From contig NW_020170382.1 of NCBI RefSeq assembly GCF_000524195.1, positions 2,111,048-2,175,047 on the forward strand: a DNA stretch of 64,000 bases, read 5' to 3'. Origin of the DNA: Echinococcus granulosus. Lineage: Eukaryota; Platyhelminthes; Cestoda; Cyclophyllidea; Taeniidae. Below, one piece after another: positions 24,901 to 36,800 of this stretch. The translations under genes and the position numbers were made by a program. The stretch's first letter is position 1. Each line of letters starts with the position of its first letter. Below the pieces are notes generated by a model, which was not told the origin of the DNA, searched no databases, and saw nothing but the letters and a program-made list of their open reading frames with translations.

Positions 24901-27900
24901 TGAGGGGCGCGGGAAGGTGAGCGGATAATTTGGAATGGCCTTTTTCATAATAGCTCCAAAACAATTTGAACTCCAAATAAAGTTCGATTCTCTGAGTAAC
25001 TAGTTTTATTCATTAGAGACAGCTATTTATTGGTGCATATTGGCATTTACTTTGGTAGATTTACAAAATAAAAATCTATCAAAATCAATTCTAACAAGAG
25101 TTTATCGCACTTCATCGTGTTTATATTTCAAGATATATCGCAACTTAATCACTATCTCAGAGATCATCGCTTCCTATTTCTCTGGTACCACTTTCAAAAT
25201 GATTTTTATTGATTGGACGAACAAGAAACTATTTATTTGAAAACAAAAAACATCTGCGCCTTGTAGGACGAGGGCGTGCAGGTATTGTGCTCTGGTCTAC
25301 TTCAAGCCTACGAACTGCAACGTCGTCGTTTGGATGTCGCCCTAGCAGCAATCGCCCAAGCCACCTCCACCTCTGGTGCCTCTCTCACCACTCCTGCCAT
25401 GCTACCGCCTAAGTATGCACTGCCACAGGCACGTGGACTGCAGCGCCTCAACTTGGCGGACAACGGGCTTGGTGGTGGAAGAGCAGGGCGCCACTTGGCA
25501 GCAGTATTGAGTTGCTCTACCGAGCGTCTTGCACCCCTCCTCGGCGGACTTACCTATCTTGATCTCAGCGACAACCCGAGCTTTGGGAACGTCGGTATGA
25601 TCGATCTCTGCGACGGACTCGTTCGCAACTTCACTCTTCGTGAACTGTATCTGCGCAATGTGCGCATCGAATTTGATGGTGGGTTACTTTCATACGCACC
25701 TCTTGGTCCGAACTAAATTGCCTAGGCGAGCAGATGGATAGATTGGAAAATACACCTAGTGGCAGTTGTCGCCGTTTCCATCTTAAAACACTTTGAATGC
25801 CTCGCTTTGTATTGTGTCAATTGGATGATCAGTGGGGGGGATCAATGTTACGTCTTTTTTTCTAGGCCTAAATTGGATAGTCTAGGAAGGCAAGTTGCTA
25901 AATTTAAAGCTATGTTTAATGTTGGCCTGATTCCCTCAGCTCTCTTCGTCTGGAAACTTTTTGTATGCGAATTTGACCACGAATTTGTTGAGCTAATATT
26001 GTCTACTTTGTGGGGAGGATATTGAAACCTTCTCTTAGTAGTAAGCGAGTTAAGTGTGCTCTTTTATACACAATTTAAAATGAGGTACCACAAAATTCAC
26101 TTAGTTCTTTAAAAACGGACGTTTATAACACGTCAGTGCATAGTTTACTGAAAAACCTATATTGTTGATAAACTGTATAAATTAGTCTATATTTTTTTTC
26201 TCGAAAAGCGGAAATCAATCGTAATGGGTCATTAGCTGGTCCATCACCTTAGAAGTAGACTAGTTATTTCCCATGTTACTATTTTTGTTACGTCTTTTAA
26301 CTTGCTGTTCGGTGTGGATAGTGACCAGCCACATACCGAATTGCGGTCATTTTCATTCCCATTCTTGTGACCGAATTGAATTGCTAGCTTATCTGTGACC
26401 TGAATCAATCTCAGCTCTCGTCCATTTGTTTACTGGGGTGTTGTTATACTTACCACGCGTTTTACGTTGTAACCTGCCGTCAATTTCATCTTAGCAGAAG
26501 AGTGCACGAGTTTTTGCACATCGAGCAATTTCTGCTTCTTATTACCCACGACCACCTCTCCCTAGGATTATCATCACTTTTTCTCTTGATTATACTCCTA
26601 TTCTAATAGAAACTAATTTATTTCAGTTTTGATGCACATAAATATCCAATGCCACATTTCGAGTTATTTTTTGCTCGCAACCGACTCAATTTATAATCAT
26701 ATCATTCCCTCATGTAATGTTTTGCGGAATCAAAGAAGTGCGTAATAAAGTGTATAGGGTTACTCCGTAGTCAGGTCATTTCTACTTAAATGATTTCGGC
26801 AGTTTTGCTTATCTATGATGTTATGCAATCGCTTTTTGATAGGGCCCTTCATTTTGCTTAGGGTTGGTCGATTTTTTCCAACTATTTAACTCAGTTACAT
26901 TTTATTGAGGCTGTGGATGCGTAACTTAGGAAATAAGTATGAAAACACGAGTTTATACTTATAACAATATCAGTTGTTTTCTGATTATTTATTTTGGTTT
27001 TGACAAAAGCTGGAGAATGATAGTTTTCAGTTGTATTTTCTTCGAGCTTTCTCTGCTTGCTCATGCTGGAAGTAATCACCTTTTGGAACATAACCAGGTT
27101 AAAGACTGATTGATGTTCAGTTTTCGGCTTTATTTTCACATTTGACCATCTAGCATGATATTTAAGAGAATTCCGAATTAAAGGTGTATCAATTCAGTTT
27201 TATTTGTGGGATGGCTATAGTACTGAGTCCATTTTGCTTATGGATATAACTCATGAAGAATAATAATTGGGAGATACTTCAGTGGTAATCTGTTTAACTA
27301 ATGCCTCGTACTATAGGCAGCTCTCTATTTTACGTAGATTATCAAACCACTTTTGTGAGAATGTTTATAGTGCCTCGAACTATCCCCGTGTTTTAATCGT
27401 CAGGCGTATTCGCTCTTTCTGGATACATTGGCGAAACAAAATCTCTTGTTCACCTGGACATTCGGCAAAACACCGTTGACATAGCTGGAATGATGGCGCT
27501 GACACGGACCCTCAAGATCAACGGCTCCCTCACTGCCCTCCTTCTGGACGCCCGTCGTCACACCTCACCCTTGAATGAGGTAACTTTTGATGAGATTGGC
27601 CAAAACCGTTTTGGGTGCCATTACGTATCAGCTGCTTGAAAATATTTTGGGTTTTGAGTAAATCAAATCTCATAGATTGTTTGAAAACTTGGTTTGACTC
27701 TTGATGTCACCAACCAGCGCTCTTTACTATCTGTCTGTATGTAGGACTGCGACATGGCGCAAATTCTTCTTCAAGAGCTAGATGAATACCTTCGCAGGAA
27801 CCGCAACAGTCAAGTCGCACCGCCAAGTGTCACGCTTTCAGTAGAGTGCGAAACCTTCTCTCCAAAGGTTCAAACTGCCATTGAGCGTGTGTCCTACTAC

Positions 27901-30900
27901 ACGCGTGCCTTGAGGATATGAACAACCCTGAGGAGGCGGAAATCAAGGNNNNNNNNNNNNNNNNNNNNNNNNNNNNNNNNNNNNNNNNNNNNNNNNNNNN
28001 NNNNNNNNNNNNNNNNNNNNNNNNNNNNNNNNNNNNNNNNNNNNNNNNCCATGGGACTCTAACAAGATTGAAGAGGGTCCAGTGGAGCAGTTGGTGATGG
28101 GGAATGAAAAGGTTTTTATCTCCGGCATTGAAAACAATGGGAATGAACCTTTACCAGAATTTAAACCGAAACAGGAGGTGCTGCAGTTCCATTTAAATGA
28201 TTCAAGTTCGCCTAATGCTGATATGCCGATTATTGAGGAGGTCAAAACACCCATTGCCACGGACGCTAGCCAATCTGAAACTGAAAGCCTTGTTAAAGAC
28301 CTTTCAGTGGGCTTTGATCATTTAAAATCGGGCGACGCATCAGAAATGGAATTTCCCATGCATCTGCCGGTTGTCAGCCAGCCTGAATCTGAGGGCTTTG
28401 CTTATGAGCCTTCGTTTGATTCCAAAACCCCCAAATTGAGTCATCAGGAAATAGCTGTTTCACAAGCAAACGATACATTGAGTGCAATTCTCGCTAACAC
28501 TGAAGCACAGTTCTCAGCTGATTTTGAAGGTGGTGAGCCCGAATTTTCAAGTCTTGGCAACGAGCCTCCGATGGAATTTGAAACCTTTCTGATGGCGCAG
28601 AAAGAAGCGAATTATGCATCGAATGCGGATTTCAATGAGGTTGAAGAGACTCCAGTGAATCTGCCAATTCCTGGTCAATTTATTAATGATCTTAACGAAG
28701 AACTCACAGCGGAGTCCAGAAATATCCATCTGCACAGTTCGCATTTAGGGGTTGAGGCTGAAGTCTTCCAGTTCGATCACTCGAAATCTACAGTTTCTCA
28801 TTTCAATGACGGAGTGAGTAAAGGTTCTGGTGATCTTGAGGGAAGCCTTGTAGATCTGCCGATTACTGAAAAAGCTAAGATTGAACACGTTTTGGAACGT
28901 TGCGAACCCACAACCGAGGATTTTAAAAGTGATAGTGTAACAGAATCGGGTATTTCTCGATCGGGGCGAAATAATGCAGTGGCATTCCGAACCGACGAGG
29001 CATCAACCCTAAGCTCAGCAGCTTATGTAGGTGGTGATTTTGATGATGAACGTCCAACGAAAATAGGCACTATGCAGGCGGTTTCCTTGGGATCTACCGT
29101 TCCTCACCTAAACAAAGGATTGGATGAAACTTCTGCCGAATTTAATGAGAACTCTGCGGACCTATTTCTTGTTGAAGAAACAAAGATTTCCACTGCTTTG
29201 GGTGCTCGCGAACCTGGGGTTGAGGTTCCTCAAGATGAAACAACAGTGGATCATGAAAAGCCAATGTTTTCACAAACTAGCGGTCCATTGAGTTTAAGCT
29301 CCGTTGATATCGAAGAGAGCTCTGTTAAGTTGCCTATTATTGAGAAAACAGAGATTCCCATTCTTGTGGGAAATAACCAATCTGGTATTAGAAATCTTTC
29401 CAGTGACCTCGAAAGGTCACATGTGGATAGTTTGGAGCCGGTGATGCTACAACTCAAAGACACACCGATTCAAGGTTCTCTCAATAATGTGGAAGTTAAG
29501 AAACCTGAAACCGGTTTAGGCGTTGAACCTCCACTTGAAATCAGAGTTGAACCCTTAATGGCAGTGATTTCTCACCTAAACGAAAAATGTCGTGAAAGTC
29601 TGAAGGAACTTGAAGAGAGTCCCTTGGATCTGCCAGCTATTGAAGATGTTAAGATTTCTACCACTTTAGATACCTATAACCCTGAGGATGATGAATCCTG
29701 GCGTCCGCAAGCTGCTGGATCAATGGACTTCACTACCGCTGATGTCAAAGAGGGTCCCATGGGTTCGCCAACTGTCAAAGAGCTGAAGGCTTCCTTTACT
29801 ACGGAAGCTGGCCACTCTAATGCTGAAGACCTTGGTAATGAACCTACGATGGGATTCGAAGCCTTCCAATCAGTTCACTCAGAGTTGGCAGATCATCGCA
29901 CTAATGACAATTTGGAGAGGGGTCCTATCGAGACGGAATCGAGAATTCCTTCTAATTTTGGAGCACAAACTGAATGTCTGGACAGAGAAAATTCAAAGGA
30001 AATCGATAATCCCCCACAGAATTTCTCGATCCCTGCCGTTGCGTCCACCACCCAGGAGAAGTCAAGCTCTGAAAATTTGTTAAAAGAGGCAATGCAGCAG
30101 TATCTTAATCCCGAAATGGTAGCAGAAGTTAGGCAGGAGGATTCCACAGCCATTCATCAAGCAGTTTTCACTAAGTGTACACTTGCAGCATCTCCCACTG
30201 AAAGATCTACGGGTTTAGACTTGGTGACTAGTGAATCTGATAACTCCCTTTTCAGTGAGACTAGTGATTCTTCGAAAGCCACTAAAAACCCGTTAAGTGG
30301 TGAGGTCAAGGTAAAGGTCTTCTCCGTACGAACTAAAAAGCGAGGTGTGTCGACAGATGCGGGGGTAAAGGAACATAAGGAAGGTATGTTTAAAAAAGAT
30401 TCTTTTGGTGGTGAAGAGGCATATTGGGGTGATACAGAGTGGGATAGCAGTAATGCTAAAGAACAAAATAAAACTTTAAAAGCAGAAGATTCGCCTCAGT
30501 CTCATTCGATTAAACGCATAGAACTAGGTGATGCAAATGTTTTTGAGGTTGTCGCTGAACCAGTTTTGGATGTTAAGGCTTTTCAAAGTGATTTCGAACA
30601 GGCTGGCATCGGGCTCGAAGCCTCTGTGAAAACTGAAGAGAGATTCTCCCATCTATACGATTTTACGACCAAAGTTGAAGCTGTGAATGTCCTGACAACT
30701 GACAATCGGGATGAAAACACGGAAGATGAGTTTGGTGAAGTTAAAAGTTCTAATGAGGATCATTTAGAGCTTAATATCACTGAAAATTTATCGAATGGTG
30801 AATCACAATTACTTTCTTCAACTTTGAAGAGCGGCAATGAAAAAGGGAGAGTAAAATTTGATGAGGAATTGCATCACCTAACAGGTGAACACATATTGAA

Positions 30901-33697
30901 CCCCATAGATGATACAAAGGCGGAAGATATGGGGGGCTTTGAGAAAATATCTGAGCAAATTGAGGAATCGTGCATTGGAAAATCTGTTTGTACAGCAGAG
31001 TGTGACGCTTTTGTTGAACATTCTGATGACGTGCCTTTGCACGATACGAATTGGGGTGATTTTGGTGAGTCTAACAGGAGCACTACGATTGATGGTGCAT
31101 CTAGGCTTAAGACTTCAGAAGAGAATATGAAAGATGTTGTTTACTCGGATTTGAAGGATGTTTCAGAAAGCTCTGAAAAAACGTCGGCTTTTGCCTTAAT
31201 CGAGGCTTCTAAACCATCAAATTTCACTTCCGTGAGCACAAAACCGATTTTGTCTGATAACGAGGTAGCAGAGCTGGCTGAGTCCATGGATTTCGTTGCA
31301 TTCGATATTCAGCATGATTTGGCTGGGAACAAGGCTTCAATTGAACCTGAAGATATTGCTGTTGCTCAAACTGAAACCGGTGATGAACAGACCGGCTATC
31401 AAAAATATGTGCTTGGTGGGAAAGTGGCCTCTGAGGAATCTCAATCTCCGCCTCGTGGTGATGGAGAATCGGGGTCTGTGGAAGGTCTTAAACCACTTTT
31501 CAAAGTCAACATTGGGTCCTCGCAATCAAGCCCTGTCACAGGTTATGAAGAGAAGGAGGCGTCAGATTCGGTTCTCAAACAGCTTAACCCGAAGGAAAAA
31601 GGCGTTACAAATTCAGCAGTTATGAAAGATAGGGATCCAGATCTTTCATCAGTGGTCGTACACAATTTGGAAGGCAAGGGGGCGCCACAATTATCTGAAG
31701 GAGCTAAGGATGTAGGCGTGAGGCCAATGGGAGGATCTGATGATTTTTTGGATCCAGGCCTCATTGAAACCGAGTCTTTCTTATGTGAATTAGACTCCAA
31801 TCAAACGATTCAAATTTCTCTCGATAAGTCGGCTGATACTATGCCCCCAAAGGAACCTAGGCTTAATACGATTCTAAACGTGGGTTACGAGGAAGGTCCT
31901 GACAATTTGTCACGTCGTGATGAAACGGAATTCGACAATTCACCTGGAGCTCTAAAAACTTCTGGGAGTCAATTGTTAAACTGTACGCCTCCTGATCCTG
32001 GTCATGTCTTGGGTGGTTCAGTTATTCAGCCCAATATATCTGAAGGAGAAGCTGAACTAGTGTTGCAGGAATCACTTAAACTGGTTCCTGAATTATCAGA
32101 TGGAGACAGTTTCAAGTCGTGTGTCTCGTTTGCTAGTAAAGAGCAATCAGCCATTCAACTCCCAGATTCTACATCCTTTGAAGCATCAAAGGTTGATGCA
32201 GAGGATGCCAGTTGGGCCAATTGTGAAAATGCCAAATCTTCGTATCAGGTTGATGTAGGGAGGATATCAGAGTATTCCGCTTCATCGCCACATGAAGAGC
32301 CGTCAGCTATTTCTTGGATGGATGCGGAGTTGCCTGAGACGGACAAAAACAATACAAATAGTGAGCTCGGTGAAAGGACAACAATACATGAATCGTCTGA
32401 AATACTTCACGTTGGTGACTCTCATTTGGGTTCAGGGGACGTTCTCGTTTTGTCATCGGATGCTGAGCATTTTGATCATTTCCAAGGCGGGAAGGAAATA
32501 ATCAGTGATGGTGAAACTAATCTGAACTTACCTGTTGGTGAAGAGGGTGATTGTAGTGGTACTCCATTTGCTGATCTGGATGCTACTCAAGGTTTGAGAA
32601 ATGAAGAAATGGAGTCCTCTGGTGCCGATCAAATGGCTTCACCCAATGGTGACTCAGTAAATGATGCCAATTTCAGTGCTGAAAAGGAGCAAACTAGTAG
32701 TGGTAATGATATTAAGTCGTTGGATTTTGAATCACTTACTGGAGATCCCCCACCACTCTCTGTTCTAGTTGGCCCCTTGGAACCAATCTGTACTCTAGGC
32801 GAGTTTGATAAATTAGCGGATTCCGTGAAAAAGCCTCTTGAAGATGTCCATCTTTTTGAAGACTTTGTATCCGATGAATTGGCCCTTAAAGAAAGCCCAA
32901 TAGAACCAACAGTTCAGACGAGCTTTGGGGCAAACGAAGTAACAGGGATCGATGAGCCGGGGACAAAACCAACCGTTCGAAAGATACCCTCCCAACTAAA
33001 TTCTACAGAAGACTCAGATCAACTCGAATTCGACACCAAGTCTTCTGGAGTTTTTGTGGTCCAGGAGGGACTGTTTAACAAAACTGAACCAACTTCGCAA
33101 TCCATGAAACCGGAAATTTCGGATCCTGCAGTGGAACATGGCATGGAAGGTAAATTTGAAGAATTGAACATCACAGAAACGACTGATCTCGATAATCTTC
33201 GGTTCAGAACACCCTGGAGAGACATCGATCAGCTGGGTGATTTGGAAAGTTCTTTTGTGGAAGCGACTGGTCTTGAAGTTAACACTCAGTCTGATGAGCC
33301 AACTACTGGCTGCAAAGTTGACAGCAATGGCTCTGATGAGTGGAAAGTGGACGATTGGAGGGATGATTCAGGATGTCTACAGGAATCATCCGACCAATTT
33401 CATCATGCTGACCTCTTGGGAGATGTAAGTCCAAATGGTCAAATTCCATTATGGATATGTATTTGACTTCAAGAACTATGTTCTAACTATCAGTCATCAA
33501 ACGGGTTTTTCATGTTGTGAGGTCTGGTCCAACCATGGTCATTTGGTCTCAAAAGACCATTAAAGCCTACATTTGGTTTGGGGCAGTTTTTAATTCATTT
33601 GATTCCATCTTTCAGACGTACTGTCGCTTATCTTACCTTTCTCTAGTTAACGCTCCCAAGAAACCTCGATAATTCACATGGATCCTCTGCGAAGTAA
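18793..33697 (+). CDS. PPP1R37-like LRR protein with giant acidic tail
   Basis: A regulatory subunit of protein phosphatase 1. PPP1R37 family members bind PP1 through an RVxF motif and carry leucine-rich repeats. Exons recognised: 18793-18946, 19139-19239, 19919-19970, 20229-20329, 20449-20574, 22355-22423, 22504-22990, 25267-25678, 27404-27579, 27745 to the gap, 28049-33424 and a small last exon at 33647-33697. Phases agree through the LRR part. At least one LRR exon between 20574 and 22355 is unresolved. The start is supported by an in-frame TGA at 18775. Assigning the 5.4-kb tail exon to this gene is an inference: it is open at the gap, has no start of its own, and holds KVFSVRT like the human tail motif KVFVVTR. 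Confidence 0.72.
19139..20574 (+). CDS. PPP1R37-like N-terminal helical and first LRR exons
   Basis: Four exons follow in phase. 19139-19239 encodes DELIAAYIASCKLYKTPTV, like human DEVIGAYKQACQKLNCRQIP. 19919-19970 encodes ICNERYSRLYLRG. 20229-20329 encodes QIETLEEVFRRVHFQEVDLE, like CEALEEVFKRLQFKVVDLE. 20449-20574 encodes SATALFDMMLHYETCVDLSI, like ASALFDMIEYYESATHLNI. The acceptors have long pyrimidine tracts. This collinear similarity is the strongest evidence for the PPP1R37 assignment. Confidence 0.85.
22355..22990 (+). CDS. PPP1R37-like central LRR exons
   Basis: 22355-22423 (phase 0 to 0, SFVRHELKEIFSSGSELIKE) resembles human APFVARALRIRSS and is the weaker of the two. 22504-22990 is clear, with LSGLSLKSLTFRDCALTG and LEELDLSHNSLR as LRR segments. 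Between them this exon has a Ser/Pro/Gly-rich stretch (SSSDSGPSKASAGANGS...) absent from the vertebrate protein. This exon looks more GC-rich than its flanking introns. It ends at AGA|GTGAGT in phase 0. Confidence 0.78.
25267..27579 (+). CDS. PPP1R37-like C-terminal LRR exons
   Basis: 25267-25678 carries LQRLNLADNGLGGGRAGRHL and LTYLDLSDNPSFGNVGMID, both LRR units, plus a Thr/Ser-rich insert. It ends in phase 1 at GATG|GTGGGT. 27404-27579 completes the Gly codon and reads VFALSGYIGETKSLVHLDIR, then QNTVDIAGMMALTRTLKINGS, matching human AVAEFIAESPRLLRLDLRENEIKTGGLMALSLALKVNHS. It ends at GAG|GTAACT. The 1.7-kb intron between them holds nothing I recognise. Confidence 0.85.
27745..27948 (+). 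CDS. PPP1R37-like exon running into the assembly gap
   Basis: After CTGTATGTAG the frame reads DCDMAQILLQELDEYLRRNR and continues to TGA at 27919, about 30 nt before the gap. The last bases before the gap read openly in another frame (LEDMNNPEEAEIK), which suits the acidic tail that follows. Either one base is missing from the assembly, or a 47-nt intron (27868-27914, AAG|GTTCAA...CTTGAG|GATATG) restores the frame. I cannot choose between them. Confidence 0.6.
27949..28048. other. Assembly gap (100 N)
   Basis: Exactly 100 N between the last LRR-side exon and the giant tail exon. Sequence on both sides is open and acidic, so the gap probably lies within coding sequence or a short intron. The real length is unknown. 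Confidence 0.99.
28049..33424 (+). CDS. Giant acidic repetitive tail exon of the PPP1R37-like gene
   Basis: A single open frame of about 1,790 codons runs from the gap (PWDSNKIEEG...) to the donor GAT|GTAAGT at 33424. There is no good start codon at its head, so it continues an upstream exon. The protein is rich in Glu, Asp and Ser, poor in hydrophobic clusters, and has no TM helix, zinc site or fold I recognise. It is probably disordered. The first third repeats a degenerate block of about 50 residues built around DLPIIEEVKIST. KVFSVRTKKRG near residue 740 resembles the conserved PPP1R37 tail motif KVFVVTR. Trp-Gly-Asp clusters (YWGDTEW, NWGDFGES, DDWRDDSG) recur towards the end. It could also be a separate gene whose start is in the gap. 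Confidence 0.75.
33647..33697 (+). CDS. Probable last exon of the PPP1R37-like gene
   Basis: The acceptor TATCTTACCTTTCTCTAG leads in phase 0 to LTLPRNLDNSHGSSAK and TAA. An alternative acceptor about 30 nt earlier (CCATCTTTCAG) would also stop quickly. AATAAA follows at 33807, about 110 nt after the stop, a plausible poly(A) signal. Confidence 0.45.
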   Translation, partial: LTLPRNLDNSHGSSAK

Positions 33698-33806
33698 ACC
33701 AACACCGACAATCGGGATGCCTGAGATGACTATGGGGGTTAAAGTTTGCTTTTCGCCTTATCCAGGTAGCTATTTTATCACATTTTTGGTGCTTGCATTT
33801 ACCCGT

Positions 33807-33812
33807 AATAAA
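33807..33812 (+). terminator. Candidate poly(A) signal of the PPP1R37-like gene
   Basis: AATAAA lies about 110 nt after the proposed stop codon. The motif is common in AT-rich DNA, so it is supported by position only. Confidence 0.3.
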
Positions 33813-36800
33813 GCGCGTTTGCTGTTGGCATTAAGCAGTGTAATTTCTTGTGATAATCAAATTTACCTACAACTTTTTTAATCAGGACGCAGCTATGGTT
33901 TCCGTCGACTAAATCTTCTGACGTTCAGTACTAGGATCTCGGTGGAAAGTTGGTTACTCCACTGCGTAAATGTTTTATCCTCCCAACATGACACCAATTG
34001 TTACTTATTCCTTTAACTTCTTCAACTGCCGCTATTCCAAAATGAATTATTATAATTTTCCTCAGACCAAGGACATTCTACTTCTTTCTACTTCAGAATT
34101 TTAAATTTTACGAATCCATTTGTGGCACAATTGGGTGTCGGTAGGAAGCACGTTACATTTGTGACGAGAAAATCTTGACGCTACATGAGCAGAACTGGTA
34201 GCAAACATTTTAATCACTTGGCTTCTTTTCCGATCGGTCTGTTTATGTTTCGTTTTCAATTACCTCATCTGCATGAGCACTTTAAACGTTCATTATTTGT
34301 TGGAAATTCCCTCCATTACAGACTTGTCAGTTTAATTATACGAAATATTCTCGTAAAGTCTTCTGCTTTGCAAACGGCTTTTATGTCTACTGTTAGAGAA
34401 GCTTATATTGAATGCTTTCAATAAGGCAAATTTTTCCTACTTGGCTTAATTTTATGCCGATGTCCGTCCCACTTTAAGTTATATCCTTTTGAACTGGCCT
34501 ATTATCATGGGCCATGTGTTTCTAGACTTCTAAGTTAGACGCGGTTGTTGATGTACCTTTTCCTTCCTTCTTTTCAGTACCTGTAACACGTCTTTCATGC
34601 AATGCCGGCCTGCAAGCGCTTTTTCAAGGCGGCGCACATTCCACAATCCGTGCTTTCCCGATTTATTGGTGTCACTGATAATATTGTTGCTCCTATTCCT
34701 ACTATTTTCTACTGTTCTTAACTTCCCTGCACAAATCAAACAAATTCACATTATTAAAGGCTGTGCATTGTGCTTGCAGTAGTATTTCATCTCTCTGGTG
34801 TAAATTTCTACTTACATGCTTTGCCTATGCTGTAATGGAAAAAAATAAGCTATCTCATATGTTGCCCCTTGCGCACTCTATATTTTTTTGCTAGAGTATA
34901 ATCATTCATTGACTTTATCTACTTCCTCCTATTCTTTAACCCATACTACGATCTTCTTCCCGCTGAAAGCGTGGGTTTGCGAAATTGTACGAGGTCTTAT
35001 TTGAAAATAAATCACGTTACAATAGTTGTGGTGGTTAGGTGCGCATCTTCAGTATGCAAAGCATGCGTGCACCTTCTTGTGATTAACTGGCTCACGGTGC
35101 TTGGAGGAGCATGGCTTCCATGTTCTGTCAAACGGGTATGGTTGAGTGATTCAGAGCTTTGGAAAAAGGGTCGGTCGTGCGTAAATAACGTCCAAATGTG
35201 GCGCTCCCCAAAGGGCAAAAAACGGTCGGTGTGTTCAGAAAATTTGCAATTAAGTCTGTTTAACTAACAAGTGAATGAACCACCGATAATGAAGCCAATA
35301 AGCTCGTGATTGTGCATCTTCCTGACATAAACGGAATGGGAGTAGATTAATTACTTGAGTCAGTAGTTGTTAAAGTAGTAAAATGGTTTGATTGAACTTT
35401 ACAGTAATTAGTCTTGCTGCATTGAATGGGGTTCTGCTCCTTGTCAAACTATTTTTGGTTGAGGTTAGCGTCTGCCTGGAGAACGCAACACAACGTACCC
35501 CAACAGAGGGAAAGTGCGCATGATACAAGGGCGATGTAGTGTCGACGACTTGGTGATTTGCACTTGCTCTAAATACAAAAGGCCTAATTGCAACGCTTTG
35601 AGCAGGTGACATTTGCCAATTCGTCGATTATTCCTTAACTTGGTGCCCGTCAATTTTCGGGAGGTAGACGCCTTCCACCGAATGATTTTTTTGGTGTCAT
35701 ACTAGAATACCCCTTCCAGAAGCAGTTTTAACACTAACATGGATTAAAGTAGTAGCCTACGCAATATTTATTGTTTTGGTGGTGAGAACGAGACAAGCCT
35801 TGGTTTCGTAAAATAAATTTTGGGACTTTCGACTGTTCCCACTTGTCGCTGTTTAATTAATTTTTCAAGAGTTCACTTCTTCAAAACATCCTGTTCTTTC
35901 ACTTAAATGAAATGGTTTTAAAATACTTATTTTGGTTGCTCTTGACAACGAAAAGAGGTGGCATCCTTCATTATTTATTCATATTTTTTAAAAATCCTTC
36001 TGTGGTGTATTAACGAAAATAGCTCCCTTAAAGTCCACCGGTATCAAATCAATTCGTATTATTTTGTTTATTGCAATTTTATAAGCCAGTTCAGATTGAT
36101 ATGCATGACATAGTTGTAACAGACTTCTTCTAGAGGAAATTGTGATACTTTACATTTATAGACACTATTTTTGTTTGCGTAAATACTGTTCGCACCGGAT
36201 CTATACAACCCTGTTTGGTGAATAGAACTGATTTATGAAAATAGGAACGAAGGCGTATTTTCCGCTTTACGTAACTAATAAAATCATAAATGAGGAAAAT
36301 AAGCCTTGCTTTAAGAATATTATAAAACTGTAGCTTCCTATCCTGAAATGGTCATTTAAAGTGGTAAAATAATGTAAATTGGAAGAGCAAAGTGTAGTCT
36401 TCCCGAATATTTCAGTAAGAACCAAAGAAATGAAACATCAAGATTAAAAATCCCTTCCAGTTCGTGGGACTACTTCTCCCATACCATAGATCAGCCTGAA
36501 TACGCTTGTGCATTTCCCGAACAGATGGTACTTAGGGATCTGGTGAATCAGTTGGGATAGCGAAGACACTCTTTTACGTGGCTGCCTTAGTTAACAAAAT
36601 AACTTACAACTATGGGAGGTGAACGCACTTCATCGCCTCGCACGAACAAGTGTCTCAGCTTGAGGAAAAACGTTTATCGAAAGCGTATTTAAGGTAGGCT
36701 TTAGAACTGTTGAAATTTCCTCTTAAACAATCTTCATGACTGATGACATTTGGAACTAATAGGCGCTTACTCAAACAACCAACACTCGTTGAAACCGTGA

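Noticed and set aside
28082..28084. Independent start codon (GTG) for the giant frame
   Set aside because: The frame is open upstream to the gap and GTG is not a normal eukaryotic start.
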